Counted from the stretch's first letter, positions 25,970 to 35,057 are shown. The stretch: 64,000 nt of DNA from Actinoplanes lutulentus (GCF_003259845.1 NZ_QLMJ01000009.1:124001-188000); one strand, 5' to 3'. Numbers and translations are program-made. The notes: generated from the sequence alone by a model not told the origin.

Positions 25970-27132
25970 CCGACCTTCTGCGTACGCTCGACGACGAGCC
26001 GGACACGCCTTCCACTGTGGATATCCGGCGCGCGATCGTTGCCGCTCGCCGCAAGCGAGCGTTCCGGCGGGGTGTCGTCGGGGCGAGTGCGGCCTGTTTC
26101 ACTGTCGCCGCATCAGTTGCCGGATTTGTCATGACAAAGCCCTCGGCCGTTGCTCCTTTAGTTGCCGCCTCCAGCTCGCCGTCTCCTACTCCTCCTGGTC
26201 TTGCTGCCTGCACCCTTAGTCGCCTCCCGGTCCCGGACAAGGAACCGATGGCTCTCGTCTCCGGCGGCGACCCCACCGGCTCGTGGATCGTCGGGCGGAC
26301 CTACCCGAAGTCCGGCGGATACCAGGCGGTGCTCTGGCACGAGGGCACCGTCGCGAAGGTGATGCTGCCGGGTGACCTCGAGGAGTCGCTCCAGGACGTC
26401 AACGCGTCCGGCACCGTGGTCGGCTGGAGTTACGACGCGTCCGGCCCGGTTCCGTACGCCTACCGCGACGGCACGGTCACCCGGCTGGCCTCGTCCGGCT
26501 CCGCCCTCGCGATCAACGAGGCCGGCCGGATCGCCGGCGACGACGGCAAGGGCCACCCGGTCGTCTGGGCGTCGGCCGGCGCCAAACCGGTCCGGCTCGG
26601 TGTGCCGGCCGGAACCACGGACGCGCAGGCCCGCGACATCGACCTGGACGGCACGATCGTCGGCAGCCTCGGCCTCGAGATCCCGTACGTCTGGATGCCC
26701 GATGGCACCCACCGTGAGCTGCCGATGCCCGAGATCGACGGCAAGCCGGCGGCGATCGCGCAGGCCTTCGACATCCGCAACGGCTGGGTCACCGGGATGG
26801 CGAGCACGACCAGCCTGAAGGGCAGCCGGGGGACCGCGCCGGTTATCGCGGTGCGGTGGAACCTGCGTACCGGGGTGACCGAGGTGACCGACGGGCTGCA
26901 GTACCCGGCGGACGCGGTCAACGCGTACGGATGGCAGATCGGCACCGACCGCAAGGGTTACGCGGTCGTCCTGGCCGGTGACGACGTGGTCCGCCTGCCG
27001 GACCTGGCATCGCATCGGGCCGACGGCACCGCGACGATCGCGAGCAGCATCAGCGACGACGGCCGGGTGATCGCGGGCCAGTCCGACGACGCCGGCGGCA
27101 CGATCCAGGCCGTCATGTGGCGCTGTCGGTGA
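25966..27132 (+). CDS. Membrane-anchored partner of the sigma factor, with extracytoplasmic HAF repeats
   Basis: 388 residues. Cytoplasmic N-terminus of about 45 residues (MTDLLRTLDDEPDTPSTVDIRRAIVAARRKR), one membrane helix (VVGASAACFTVAASVAGFVM), a Ser/Pro linker, then about 290 residues of repeats of the HAF type (AVLWHEGTVAKVMLPGDLEESLQDVNASGTVVGWSY; AYRDGTVTRLA...AINEAGRIAGDD; VWMPDGTHRELP). ATG 25966 overlaps the sigma stop. Position and topology suggest an anti-sigma factor or sensor, but the ZAS motif of zinc anti-sigma factors is absent. If the sigma factor is inactive, this protein may have taken another role. Confidence 0.8.
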   Translation: MTDLLRTLDDEPDTPSTVDIRRAIVAARRKRAFRRGVVGASAACFTVAASVAGFVMTKPSAVAPLVAASSSPSPTPPGLAACTLSRLPVPDKEPMALVSGGDPTGSWIVGRTYPKSGGYQAVLWHEGTVAKVMLPGDLEESLQDVNASGTVVGWSYDASGPVPYAYRDGTVTRLASSGSALAINEAGRIAGDDGKGHPVVWASAGAKPVRLGVPAGTTDAQARDIDLDGTIVGSLGLEIPYVWMPDGTHRELPMPEIDGKPAAIAQAFDIRNGWVTGMASTTSLKGSRGTAPVIAVRWNLRTGVTEVTDGLQYPADAVNAYGWQIGTDRKGYAVVLAGDDVVRLPDLASHRADGTATIASSISDDGRVIAGQSDDAGGTIQAVMWRCR

Positions 27133-27403
27133 CCGCCCCGTCTTTCCTGCGCAGCCACAATCCGATGATCACCGTGATGATGCTGACCGTGAACGCGATG
27201 ACGTTCGGAATGACGAGGGGCCAGTCCTGCCGGGTCCACCCGTACGCGAACCACAGGGCGAAACCCGGCAGCAGCACCGCGAAGTAACCGAGCGACAGAT
27301 CGGCCGAGGACCGGCGGACGATCATGCGGCGGATCTGCAGGACGGGGGCGATCGCCATCACCACGCCCCAGAGACCAGCCGCTATGCCGAGAATCGATGC
27401 CAT
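27113..27403 (-). CDS. SemiSWEET (PQ-loop/MtN3) sugar transporter
   Basis: A 96-residue protein with three membrane helices (ILGIAAGLWGVVMAIAPVLQI; SLGYFAVLLPGFALWFAYGW; VIPNVIAFTVSIITVIIGLWL) and a PQ-loop-like APVLQIRRMIVRRSSADLS segment. This is the half-transporter form that dimerises to move sugars across the membrane. The P-V-L-Q variant replaces the usual adjacent Pro-Gln. ATG 27403. Its 3' end overlaps the convergent gene by 20 bases. Confidence 0.82.
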   Translation of the reverse strand: MASILGIAAGLWGVVMAIAPVLQIRRMIVRRSSADLSLGYFAVLLPGFALWFAYGWTRQDWPLVIPNVIAFTVSIITVIIGLWLRRKDGAVTDSAT

Positions 27404-27516
27404 GTTTCACCTCACGAGACGTAAGGCGCTCGGTCTGGCGGGCCGCGTCGGCCGGAGGGCTGGGAGTGCCGGGAGGGCCGGGAGCGCAAACGCAACCATG
27501 GGACAGAATACCGGCC

Positions 27517-27852
27517 ATGACTGACGATGGCTCGGCTCGCCTGGAGACCCTTCGTGGTTGGTGGCGGCTGCCGGACGAGACCCGCAAGGAGGTACGCGAC
27601 CTCGCCCGGGCCGGCCGCCGCCACCCCGACCCCGAGGTTGCCTGGGTGGCATGGCGGTGGGCCGAGGCCGTCCTCCCGGTCGGCGCCCCGGAACCGGGCA
27701 AGATCCGCAACATCCTCAGCGCCGCCGGGTTCTGGCTGCAGATCCTCGTCGAACTCGGTGGCGCCGGTGACCCGATCGATCCGCCGCAGCCGAGCTGGCT
27801 GGACCGCCGCCGGGCCCGCCGGATCCTGCGGCTCGGCCCGCCCCTGAACTGA
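27517..27852 (+). CDS. Small hypothetical protein
   Basis: 111 residues from ATG 27517, the start of the conserved-looking segment MTDDGSARLETLRGWWRLPDETRKEVRDLARAG; the longer frame upstream (27397) is low-complexity Gly/Pro and improbable. Helical, Trp-rich N-terminus and a basic C-terminus (WLDRRRARRILRLG). An AT-rich hexamer lies 6 bases ahead of the start and no Shine-Dalgarno is seen. No known family recognised. Confidence 0.65.
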   Translation: MTDDGSARLETLRGWWRLPDETRKEVRDLARAGRRHPDPEVAWVAWRWAEAVLPVGAPEPGKIRNILSAAGFWLQILVELGGAGDPIDPPQPSWLDRRRARRILRLGPPLN

Positions 27853-27959
27853 GTTCACCGGATGGACACGTCTCGTGCACCTGATGGTGGCTCGACGACC
27901 TCCGGGCCTGCACTTATGGTGGTCAGGCAGCTGAACGCTCGGTAACGAGAGGTGATCCG

Positions 27960-28280
27960 ATGCGTAGCTCGGTTCTTGAGGTAAGTACCAGTCCCGACGG
28001 CAGTGTGGTCATTCAGCCACACGGCTCGGTGGGTCCCGCTCACGCCGTCGAGCTGCAGCAGCTGCTCGTTCACGCGGTTCGGCGGGTCCGCCCGCTGCGA
28101 CTGATCGTGGACCTCGCCGACGTGCTCGATCTCGACCCGATCAACCTCGGTTCGGTCGCCGCCGCATGCGACCTCGGCGACGATCACCAGGTGGCCGTTT
28201 TCCTGGACAACCCGAACGGGTTACTCGCCCGCCAGCTGGCCGCGGCCGGTGTGCCGAGACAGCGGGTGCGCAGTACCTGA
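27960..28280 (+). CDS. STAS-domain protein with an altered phosphorylation site
   Basis: A 106-residue STAS (anti-sigma antagonist-like) domain: SPDGSVVIQPHGSVGPAHAVELQQLL, LRLIVDLADVLDLDPINLGSV, VAVFLDNPNGLLARQLAAAG. The residue normally phosphorylated (D-S-S/T after the strand) reads DPIN here, so the switch serine is absent. It may bind a kinase/anti-sigma constitutively or serve another binding role. RBS GAGAGGTGA precedes ATG 27960. No anti-sigma kinase is adjacent. Confidence 0.8.
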   Translation: MRSSVLEVSTSPDGSVVIQPHGSVGPAHAVELQQLLVHAVRRVRPLRLIVDLADVLDLDPINLGSVAAACDLGDDHQVAVFLDNPNGLLARQLAAAGVPRQRVRST

Positions 28281-28346
28281 GGGGATTCAGGGACCTGCCA
28301 TCGCGAGTTCGTTCATTGTTAACCTGATCGGGCCTAATCTCGGACG

Positions 28347-28904
28347 ATGGCGGCACCGATCATTCTCACCCGCGCCGACGCGGCCCGGACCATCGCGGAA
28401 ACCCTCCTGGGTGACAGCGGCAATCGGTTCCGGCACACCGCCGGCGTCGCCGAGCGAGCATCCGGCCTCGCCTTACGGCTCGGCCTCGACGAAGACCTCC
28501 TGGTCGCGGCCGCCTGGCTCCACGACATCGGGTACGCGTCACCGCTGATCGAAACCGGCTTCCACCCGATCGACGGCGCCCGCCACCTGACCCGCGAGGG
28601 CTGGCCCGCCCAGATCGCCGGCCTGGTCGCCTACCACTCGGGCGCCCGCTTCGTCGCCGACGTCCGAGGCCTGTCGACGGAGTTGGCCGAGTTCCCGGAC
28701 GAGCGCAACCTGATCTCCGATGTCCTCACCTACGCCGACCAGACGGTCGGCCCCCGCGGCGACCGGGTCGAGCCGGAGACGCGGTACACGGAGATGCTCC
28801 ACCGCCACGGCCCGTGCTCCTTCAACGCCCAGGCCGACCCGCTCCGCCGCCCGTACCTGCGAGCCATAGCCACCCGAGTCGAATACCTCCTCCACCAGAA
28901 CTGA
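28347..28904 (+). CDS. HDIG-domain metal-dependent phosphohydrolase
   Basis: A 185-residue HD-superfamily protein. RFRHTAGVAERA provides the first His, WLHDIGY is the HD motif near residue 58, and a later His (AYHSGARF) and Asp (TYADQTVGP) complete the set. Proteins of this length in actinomycetes are usually single-domain nucleotide phosphohydrolases. TAATCT lies 6 bases before ATG 28347, with no Shine-Dalgarno, pointing to a leaderless transcript. Substrate unknown. Confidence 0.88.
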   Translation: MAAPIILTRADAARTIAETLLGDSGNRFRHTAGVAERASGLALRLGLDEDLLVAAAWLHDIGYASPLIETGFHPIDGARHLTREGWPAQIAGLVAYHSGARFVADVRGLSTELAEFPDERNLISDVLTYADQTVGPRGDRVEPETRYTEMLHRHGPCSFNAQADPLRRPYLRAIATRVEYLLHQN

Positions 28905-29401
28905 CCCACCCCCGAACCCACCGCAAGCCCGCTCGGCCTTGCGTGCCCCTGGGCCTGCGCGCTTCTCGGCCTGCGCGCCTGGTTTCCTGCCTGCGACTCG
29001 ATTCCGCACGCGCCGAGTAGGCCGAGGCGACAAAACGTCCCAAGATCGTGGAGAGTCGGCCCTGCGCAGCGACCATCGCCCGCGATCTTGTGAGTTTCCG
29101 CCGCCGCGCCAGCCACAAACTCACAAGATCGGCCCTCCCGCCGCCCTTGCCGGCAGCACAAATACCCCATCTCACCGCGACCCGGGCATTCTCTCGTCAC
29201 TGAGCTGTCCCCAGGCACAAGAGATCCGCATCTCGCCAAGCCGGCGGCCCGCCAAACAAATAGCTCGCTCGGCCTGTCCCGCGCTCCCCGCGGCCGCCCC
29301 CGCCGCTTCGGCCGTAAGCGCCCCCGCCGCTTGGCCCATCCGTCGCGACCGTGGCAAGCCCCGCTCGACATGTGGGCCGACCTCGGGCCCTGGCGTCGGC
29401 G
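28905..29401. other. 497-bp gene-free stretch between convergent genes
   Basis: No frame here shows coding character. It holds one GATCTTG inverted repeat (29084-29130), an isolated CAAGATCG at 29041-29048, and G+C-rich low-complexity DNA with CGGCCTGCGCGC-like repeats at about 28940-28990 and CCGCCGCTT repeats at about 29297-29335. Confidence 0.7.
29084..29130. repeat. GATCTTG inverted repeat, family copy 2
   Basis: Perfect 14-bp arms GATCTTGTGAGTTT (29084-29097) and complement (29117-29130) with a 19-base loop, between the convergent HD and M20 genes. No T-tract follows. Confidence 0.88.
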
Positions 29402-30490
29402 TTACTCGCCGGCGGATTTCAGGAAGGCGATCAGCGCCTCTTGGTAGGGGTCGAGCGTGCGCACGTCGAGGTACTCCTCGGGCCCGTGCTGGCCGTCCCC
29501 GCCCGGGCCGAAGATCACCGCGTCGACGCCCTGCGCCGAATAGAACCGGCCGTCCGCTGCCCCGTGCTTCCGGAGCAGCGAACCCTCGTATCCCACCGAC
29601 CGCGCGGCCGCCCCCAGCAACCCCACGAACGCACTCGACGAAGAAGCATGATGGGGTGCGCCCAGCGCTTCCACCGTCACCTCGACGGCCGGGCCGGTCA
29701 CCGACGCCAGGAAAGAGACGATCTCGGAGGGGGACCGGCCGGCCAGATCGGGATCACTCGGCGGGAAACGGATGTCGAGCAGGGCCGTGGCATCAGCCGG
29801 CACGATGTTGGCGGCCACGTTCGACGTTGCTACGCTGGCCACGTTCACCGTTGTCGTCCACACCTCCGCCTCCGGCACCGGATATCGCGCCGTCAACGCT
29901 GACACCGCCGACACCACCGCATCCAGCGCGTTCGACCCGAGCCACGGATAGGCCGCGTGCGCGGAGACCCCCACGGCCTCCAGCCGGACCCGCACGATGC
30001 CCTTGGACTCGGTCACGATCCGCAGGCCGCTCTGCTCGCCGATCACCACGAACTCACCGCGTACGCCCTGCGCCACCTGGTGGCCGGTGCCGTCGAAGCC
30101 GCCCACCTCCTCGTCGGTGACCAGTTGCAACGCGATCGGATAGGGCAGCGTCCGGGCACAGTCCCGGAAGACCGTGGCGAGCACCACCGCGGCGGCCTTC
30201 ATGTCGTGCGCCCCGCGCCCGTAGAGCCGATCACCGTCCAGCCGGGCGGCGAACTGCGCGTCGGAGCCGGGCACCACGTCCAGATGGGCGTTGAGGATCA
30301 CCCGGGGAAGACCAGGACCCACGGTGACCAGCGCGCTCGGCTTGCCGCCCGACGAGAACCGCCGCACCGAGAACCCCGGCCCGACCAGGTCGAGCATGAA
30401 ATCGAGCGCCCGCCGCAGCTCATCGGGCCGGTCCGCAGTGGACCGGATCCCGATGAGCCGGACCACATCATCCAGAAGCAACGACGACAC
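29402..30490 (-). CDS. M20-family metallopeptidase (ArgE/DapE/aminoacylase-like)
   Basis: 362 residues with the di-zinc hydrolase motifs in order: NAHLDVVPG (first His and the activating Asp), GRGAHDMKAA (bridging Asp), TDEEVGG (catalytic and metal-binding Glu), a dimerisation domain at about 170-280 (SAHAAYPWLGSNALDAV), and a C-terminal His (GGDGQHGPEEYLDV). Complete in length. It would deacylate or hydrolyse an N-acyl amino acid or small peptide in the cytoplasm. It starts 9 bases after the DUF1684 stop on the same strand, so the two form an operon. Confidence 0.9.
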   Translation of the reverse strand: MSSLLLDDVVRLIGIRSTADRPDELRRALDFMLDLVGPGFSVRRFSSGGKPSALVTVGPGLPRVILNAHLDVVPGSDAQFAARLDGDRLYGRGAHDMKAAAVVLATVFRDCARTLPYPIALQLVTDEEVGGFDGTGHQVAQGVRGEFVVIGEQSGLRIVTESKGIVRVRLEAVGVSAHAAYPWLGSNALDAVVSAVSALTARYPVPEAEVWTTTVNVASVATSNVAANIVPADATALLDIRFPPSDPDLAGRSPSEIVSFLASVTGPAVEVTVEALGAPHHASSSSAFVGLLGAAARSVGYEGSLLRKHGAADGRFYSAQGVDAVIFGPGGDGQHGPEEYLDVRTLDPYQEALIAFLKSAGE

Positions 30491-30499
30491 GACCCGAAC

Positions 30500-31285
30500 C
30501 TACTGCGGCTTCAGCTCGCCCGCTTCGATCGCGACCGGCAGCTTGTTCCCGGCCGGCGGCAGCGGGCACGTCGCGAACTCCGTGTACGCGCACGGCAGAT
30601 TCGTGGCCCGGTTGAAGTCCAGCGTGACCGACCCGTCCGGCCCCGGCGGCGCGATGAAGAGACTCCGGTTGGCGGCATAGGTAGTCAGCCCCGACGTCGC
30701 ATCGGTGAACAGCACGAACAACGACCCGGGTGTGGCGCCGTTGAAAGCGATCAACGACAACTCGTCCCCGCCGACGCTGAACGACACCGTCCCCGGCGAC
30801 TCGTAGACGTGCTCGATCCCCTCCGACACCGACCCGACCGGCGTCGGCCGAGGCGACTCATAAGGCGTGAAATATCCGGGCACAACCCACTTCTCGTCGG
30901 CCGGATAAGCGGAAGTGCCGGTATACCCCGCCAACACTGGACTCGACGGATCCCGGGGCCGGATCACGTCGAACCCACCACGCCGAGCGATCTCGATCAC
31001 CACTTTGCCCCAGCCCACGGCGATGTCGGCCCGTTCGGCGAGCGGCGCGAACTGATGAGTTCCGGTCACCGCTACACCGTCGACAACCAGTTCCTCCCCA
31101 TCCGCCAGAGAGACCACCACCCCGGAAGGGCCGGTACTCCACGAACCCGGCGCATCGTCGAAGCGCTGCGGCGATTCATTCAGCCAGTTCAGGCTCGTGA
31201 TGGCGAGAAACCCGTGCGGATCCGCCCGGCGCTTCTCGTGCGCGGTGTGCCACTCGTCCCATTGCTGCTGAAACAAGATCGTCAT
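30500..31285 (-). CDS. DUF1684 family protein
   Basis: 261 residues starting at ATG 31285. It has the DUF1684 pattern: FQQQWDEWHTAHEKRRADPHGFLAITSLNWLN at the N-terminus, a middle WGKVVIEIARRGGFDVIRPRDP, and a beta-rich C-terminal half ending in VTLDFNRATNLPCAYTEFATCPLPP, the family hallmark. Such proteins are soluble and of unknown function. TAGGCT lies 7 bases before the start, so transcription may be leaderless. It precedes the M20 peptidase in the same unit and is divergent from the SAM-IV-controlled gene. Confidence 0.88.
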   Translation of the reverse strand: MTILFQQQWDEWHTAHEKRRADPHGFLAITSLNWLNESPQRFDDAPGSWSTGPSGVVVSLADGEELVVDGVAVTGTHQFAPLAERADIAVGWGKVVIEIARRGGFDVIRPRDPSSPVLAGYTGTSAYPADEKWVVPGYFTPYESPRPTPVGSVSEGIEHVYESPGTVSFSVGGDELSLIAFNGATPGSLFVLFTDATSGLTTYAANRSLFIAPPGPDGSVTLDFNRATNLPCAYTEFATCPLPPAGNKLPVAIEAGELKPQ

Positions 31286-31345
31286 ACCGCACAGCCTAAT
31301 CCCTACTTGTTGCATGGGAAATACACGTCTGCTACCGTCGGAGCT

Positions 31346-31461
31346 GGTCATGAGTGCCAGCGCGTAGCCCCGGCTTGCTGGCCGGCAACCCTTCCGTTCG
31401 CGATGGGGTGCCCCGGGTGAGGACCGGGCCGCGTCGAGCCCGACGCGGCAAGCGCGGGCCC
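31346..31461 (+). promoter_or_regulatory. SAM-IV riboswitch
   Basis: The leader begins GGTCATGAGTGCCAGCG, continues GCCCCGGCTTGCTGGCCGGC (a stem-loop), CAACCC, GGGGTGCCCCGGGTGA, and closes the P1 helix with GGACC at 31421-31425. A further hairpin, CCGCGTCG/CGACGCGG (31429-31448), is followed by GCAAGCGCGGG (from 31447), which can form the distal pseudoknot. This matches the SAM-IV class, found in actinomycetes, in its conserved core. It lies 33 bases before the SufS-like start and would turn that gene down when S-adenosylmethionine is abundant, probably by hiding the RBS. Confidence 0.9.
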
Positions 31462-31493
31462 GTGTGGGTCCCGAGACCTCACGGAGGCGAACC

Positions 31494-32699
31494 ATGTCCC
31501 TCGACATCGTCGGCGACGACCTCAAAGTCACTCTTCCCGACGGCGAGACCCGGCCTTTCGCCCATCTCGATTACGCTGCTTCCGCTCCCTGCGTCGAAGC
31601 CGCGGCCCAGGCGGTCGCCGACCTCCTGCCGCGCTACGGCAGCGTTCATCGAGGCACAGGGGTACGCTCACAGGCCTCCACCCTCGCGTACGAACTAGCT
31701 CGCGATGTGGTGTCGGAATTCGTCGGCGCCGGCCCGGACGATGAAGTGATCTTCACGCGGAACACGACCGACGCGCTGAACCTGCTGGCCCGGGCATTGC
31801 CCGCCGGCACCACGACGATCGTCTTCGACGGCGAGCACCACGCCAACCTGCTGCCCTGGCCGAACCAGGTGCGCCTGCCCGCCCCGTCATCGGTGGCCGA
31901 GGCGATCGCCGCGGTCGAGCAGGCGCTCGAAAGCACAACAGGAACGGTCCTGCTCACCGTCACCGGCGCCAGCAACGTCACCGGCGAGGTCTGGCCGATC
32001 AAGGAACTGGCCGGGCTCGCCCACCGGCACGGCGCCCGGATCGCCGTCGATGCCGCGCAGCTGGCCCCGCACCGGCCGATCAACGACCTGGGCGCCGATT
32101 ACGTCGCGTTCTCCGGTCACAAGCTCTACGCCCCGTTCGGCGCCGGTGTCCTCGCCGGCCGCCGGGACTGGCTGGACGCCGCTGACCCGTACCTCTGTGG
32201 GGGTGGAGCGAGCGCCGCCGTGGGTGACCGCCCCGGTGAGCTGGAGTGGGCAACCGGGCCGGCGAGGCACGAGGGTGGCACCCCCAACCTGCTCGGCGCC
32301 GTCGCGATCGCGGCCGTCTGCGAGGCCCTGACCAGGGCCGACCGTGACGTTCTGCACGAGCGGGAGCAGGAGCTGCTGGCCCGGCTGCGTGCCGGGATCG
32401 CGACGATCCCGGGCGTGACCGAGGTCAGTCTTTTCGGGCCGGACCACCCCCGGGTCGGCATCGTGTCACTGGCGTTCACGACCGACGACCCGGCCGACGT
32501 GGCGCTGCGGCTCGGCCGGGACCACGGCATCGGGGTGCGCGCCGGTCAGTTCTGCGCTCACCCGCTGGTCCGCCGGCTCACCGGCAGCGGCGTCACGGGG
32601 GAGTGCGGCGTCACGCCGGGCCTGCTGAGGATCAGTTTCGGTCTCGGCAGCACCACCGAGCACGTCGACCGGGTTCTGGACGGTTTGCGAAACTCCTGA
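31494..32699 (+). CDS. Cysteine desulfurase-like class V aminotransferase (SufS-like)
   Basis: A 401-residue PLP enzyme. Motifs: HLDYAASAP, NTTDALNLLAR, HHANLLPW, VDAAQLAPH, and SGHKLYAPFGAGVL with PLP Lys210. The mobile-loop cysteine that carries persulfide in SufS/CsdA is present as C354 in RAGQFCAHPLV. It would take sulfur from cysteine (or selenocysteine). GGAGG sits 8 bases before ATG 31494. The SAM-IV riboswitch in its leader links it to sulfur amino acid status, rather than to a suf operon, of which no other member is present. Confidence 0.9.
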   Translation: MSLDIVGDDLKVTLPDGETRPFAHLDYAASAPCVEAAAQAVADLLPRYGSVHRGTGVRSQASTLAYELARDVVSEFVGAGPDDEVIFTRNTTDALNLLARALPAGTTTIVFDGEHHANLLPWPNQVRLPAPSSVAEAIAAVEQALESTTGTVLLTVTGASNVTGEVWPIKELAGLAHRHGARIAVDAAQLAPHRPINDLGADYVAFSGHKLYAPFGAGVLAGRRDWLDAADPYLCGGGASAAVGDRPGELEWATGPARHEGGTPNLLGAVAIAAVCEALTRADRDVLHEREQELLARLRAGIATIPGVTEVSLFGPDHPRVGIVSLAFTTDDPADVALRLGRDHGIGVRAGQFCAHPLVRRLTGSGVTGECGVTPGLLRISFGLGSTTEHVDRVLDGLRNS

Positions 32700-32753
32700 T
32701 CCGCTACCGGGAAGTGACTGTCCCGGCCGGGCCTGCGGCCGATCATCATCAGT

Positions 32754-35048
32754 GTGGCGACCTGGATGAAGTGGTTGCGTGACCGGCTTCCGACCGGTGG
32801 CGGACTGCGCGACGAGGACTGGGCGGGCCGGCACCGGCTGCTGACGGTGCTGCTCGCCGTCATCATGGTGGCGCTGGTGCTGTTCGGCGTGCTGCAGCGC
32901 GAGGATCACATCCCCGCGATGCTGCTCACCGTCGGCCTGGTGCTGCCGTGCCTGATCGCGGCCTCGTTGCTGCGCTCACGCCGGGCGCGCTCGGTCTTCG
33001 TGGCGCTCGGTTACACGGCCGCGTGTGCCGGCATCGTGTCGCTGAGCCACGGCCTGACCGAGGCCCACTTCACGTTCTTCATCTCGGTGGGCGCGCTCGC
33101 GCTGTACCGGGACTGGGCGCCGTTCGGTGCGTTCCTGGTCGCCACGACGCTGCACCACGCCGTCTTCGGCACGCTGGTCAGCGACCACACCTACGACCAC
33201 AACTCGGCCGTCGCGCACCCGCTGGTCTGGGCGGTGATCCACGGCGGTGCGGTGCTGATCGCCGCCTGCTTCCAGATCGTCTCCTGGCGCCTCACCGAGG
33301 TCGAGGAGGACCGCGCCCGGGAGAACCTGGACGAGAGCCAGGCGCAGCTCAGCGTGGCGTTCGACCAGACGCCCATCCCGATGGCGATGTTCTCGCCCGA
33401 GGGCATGGTGCTGCGCAGCAACGCCGCGTACCGCGAGTGGCTCGGCCTGCCCGGCGACCTGCCGTCCGGCTTCTCGCTGGCCGACGTGCCGCTGACCCCG
33501 GTCGACCCCACCGAGCCGCCGATACTGGCCCTCTTCGCGGACAGCCACGAGCCGCGGACGGTGACCCGGCAGTACCGCCGCCCGGACGGCTCGACGATCT
33601 GGGTGCAGGTGCACGGGACCGGCCTCTACGACCGGAACAACCAGCTCCGGCTCATCTACGTGCACTGCTTCGACGTGACCGCTACCCGCGACCACGAGGC
33701 GGAGCTGCGCTACCAGGTACGCCACGACGCGCTGACCGGCCTGCTCTCCCGCAAGGCGTTCGAGCACGACCTCGCCGCCATGCTCACCGGCAGCGCCGAG
33801 CCGGTCAGCGTCATCTACCTCGACGTCGACCGCTTCAAGTCGATCAACGACGGCGCCGGTCACCACACCGGCGACGACGTGCTGCGCGCGCTGGCCGTAC
33901 GCCTGTCCGCCGTGGTGCCGACTGGTGCCCTGATCGCCCGTCTCGGCGGCGACGAGTTCGTGGTCGCCCTGCCCGGACCGTCCGGCACCGGCCTGGCCGT
34001 CGCCAACGGCATCCTCGGCTGCCTGGCCGAGCCGCTCGCCGGCGTACCGGTCTCGCTCAGCGTCGGCGTCACCACGGCGTTCGGCCCGTCCACCGCCGAC
34101 GAGATCGTGCTCGCCGCCGACACCGCCATGTACGCGGCCAAGCGCGCCGGCGGCAACCGTCTGCAGGTCTTCACCGACGACCTGCGGGTGCCGGTGCAGG
34201 AGCGGATCGCCGCCGAGGCTCGCCTGCGCCGTGCGCTGGCCTCCGACCCGCGGTACACGCTGCCGCTCTGGTTCCAGCCGGTCGTCTCCACCGCCACCGG
34301 GCGGATCATCGGCGCCGAGGCGCTGGTCCGGATGCGCACCGAGCAGGGCAACGTGCTCGCGCCCGGCCACTTCATCGGTGTCGCCGAGGAGACCGGGATG
34401 ATCGTGCCGCTCGGTGAGCACGTGCTGCGTTCGGCGATCGAGCACCTGCAGCACTGGTCGGACTGGCTGGGATACGTCTCGGTCAACGTCAGCCCGCGTC
34501 AGCTCGCCGAGGCGGATTTCGTCCCGATGGTGGCGGCGCTGCTGGCCGAGTACCCGTACATCGACCCGTCCCGTCTCGTCCTGGAGGTCACCGAGACCGC
34601 GCTGATCTCCTCGACCGTCGACGTGAGCGAGCGGCTCGCGCTGCTCAAGCAGCTCGGCGTACGCGTGGCCCTGGACGACTTCGGCACCGGGTACAGCTCG
34701 CTGACCTGGCTCAAGTCGCTGCCCGCCGACGTGGTGAAGCTGGATCGCTCGTTCGTGGCCGGCCTGGCCGACGACCCGCGCAAGGCATCGATCATCTCCG
34801 CGGTGCTCTGGCTGGCCCACTCGCTGGGCATGTCGACGATCGCCGAGGGCGTGGAGGAGTTCTCCGACTGGGAGGCGCTGCGTGAGGCCGGTTGCCCGGC
34901 GGTGCAGGGCTACTTCTTCAGCAAGCCGCTGCCGGCCCCGGAGTTCGACCGGATGCTGGTCGCCGGCACGACCGTGGCCGACGTGGTGAATTCCACCTTT
35001 GGTGGAGTTCATCTGAACGAAACCACGGGACGCGCCCTGGCCGGTTAG
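32754..35048 (+). CDS. Membrane-bound PAS-GGDEF-EAL cyclic-di-GMP protein
   Basis: 764 residues. About five or six N-terminal membrane helices (25-190), a PAS domain (about 200-320, FDQTPIPMAMFSPEGMVLRSNAAYREWLGL), GGDEF (about 325-480) with intact LGGDEFVV and DVDRFKSIND, and EAL (about 490-740) with GAEALVRM, EVTET, DDFGTGYSSL and KLDRSF, all expected catalytic residues. It could both make and degrade c-di-GMP, which controls development in actinomycetes. The RXXD inhibitory site is not evident. GTG 32754. The next gene follows the stop almost directly. Confidence 0.92.
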   Translation: MATWMKWLRDRLPTGGGLRDEDWAGRHRLLTVLLAVIMVALVLFGVLQREDHIPAMLLTVGLVLPCLIAASLLRSRRARSVFVALGYTAACAGIVSLSHGLTEAHFTFFISVGALALYRDWAPFGAFLVATTLHHAVFGTLVSDHTYDHNSAVAHPLVWAVIHGGAVLIAACFQIVSWRLTEVEEDRARENLDESQAQLSVAFDQTPIPMAMFSPEGMVLRSNAAYREWLGLPGDLPSGFSLADVPLTPVDPTEPPILALFADSHEPRTVTRQYRRPDGSTIWVQVHGTGLYDRNNQLRLIYVHCFDVTATRDHEAELRYQVRHDALTGLLSRKAFEHDLAAMLTGSAEPVSVIYLDVDRFKSINDGAGHHTGDDVLRALAVRLSAVVPTGALIARLGGDEFVVALPGPSGTGLAVANGILGCLAEPLAGVPVSLSVGVTTAFGPSTADEIVLAADTAMYAAKRAGGNRLQVFTDDLRVPVQERIAAEARLRRALASDPRYTLPLWFQPVVSTATGRIIGAEALVRMRTEQGNVLAPGHFIGVAEETGMIVPLGEHVLRSAIEHLQHWSDWLGYVSVNVSPRQLAEADFVPMVAALLAEYPYIDPSRLVLEVTETALISSTVDVSERLALLKQLGVRVALDDFGTGYSSLTWLKSLPADVVKLDRSFVAGLADDPRKASIISAVLWLAHSLGMSTIAEGVEEFSDWEALREAGCPAVQGYFFSKPLPAPEFDRMLVAGTTVADVVNSTFGGVHLNETTGRALAG

Positions 35049-35057
35049 AGTCCGGCC

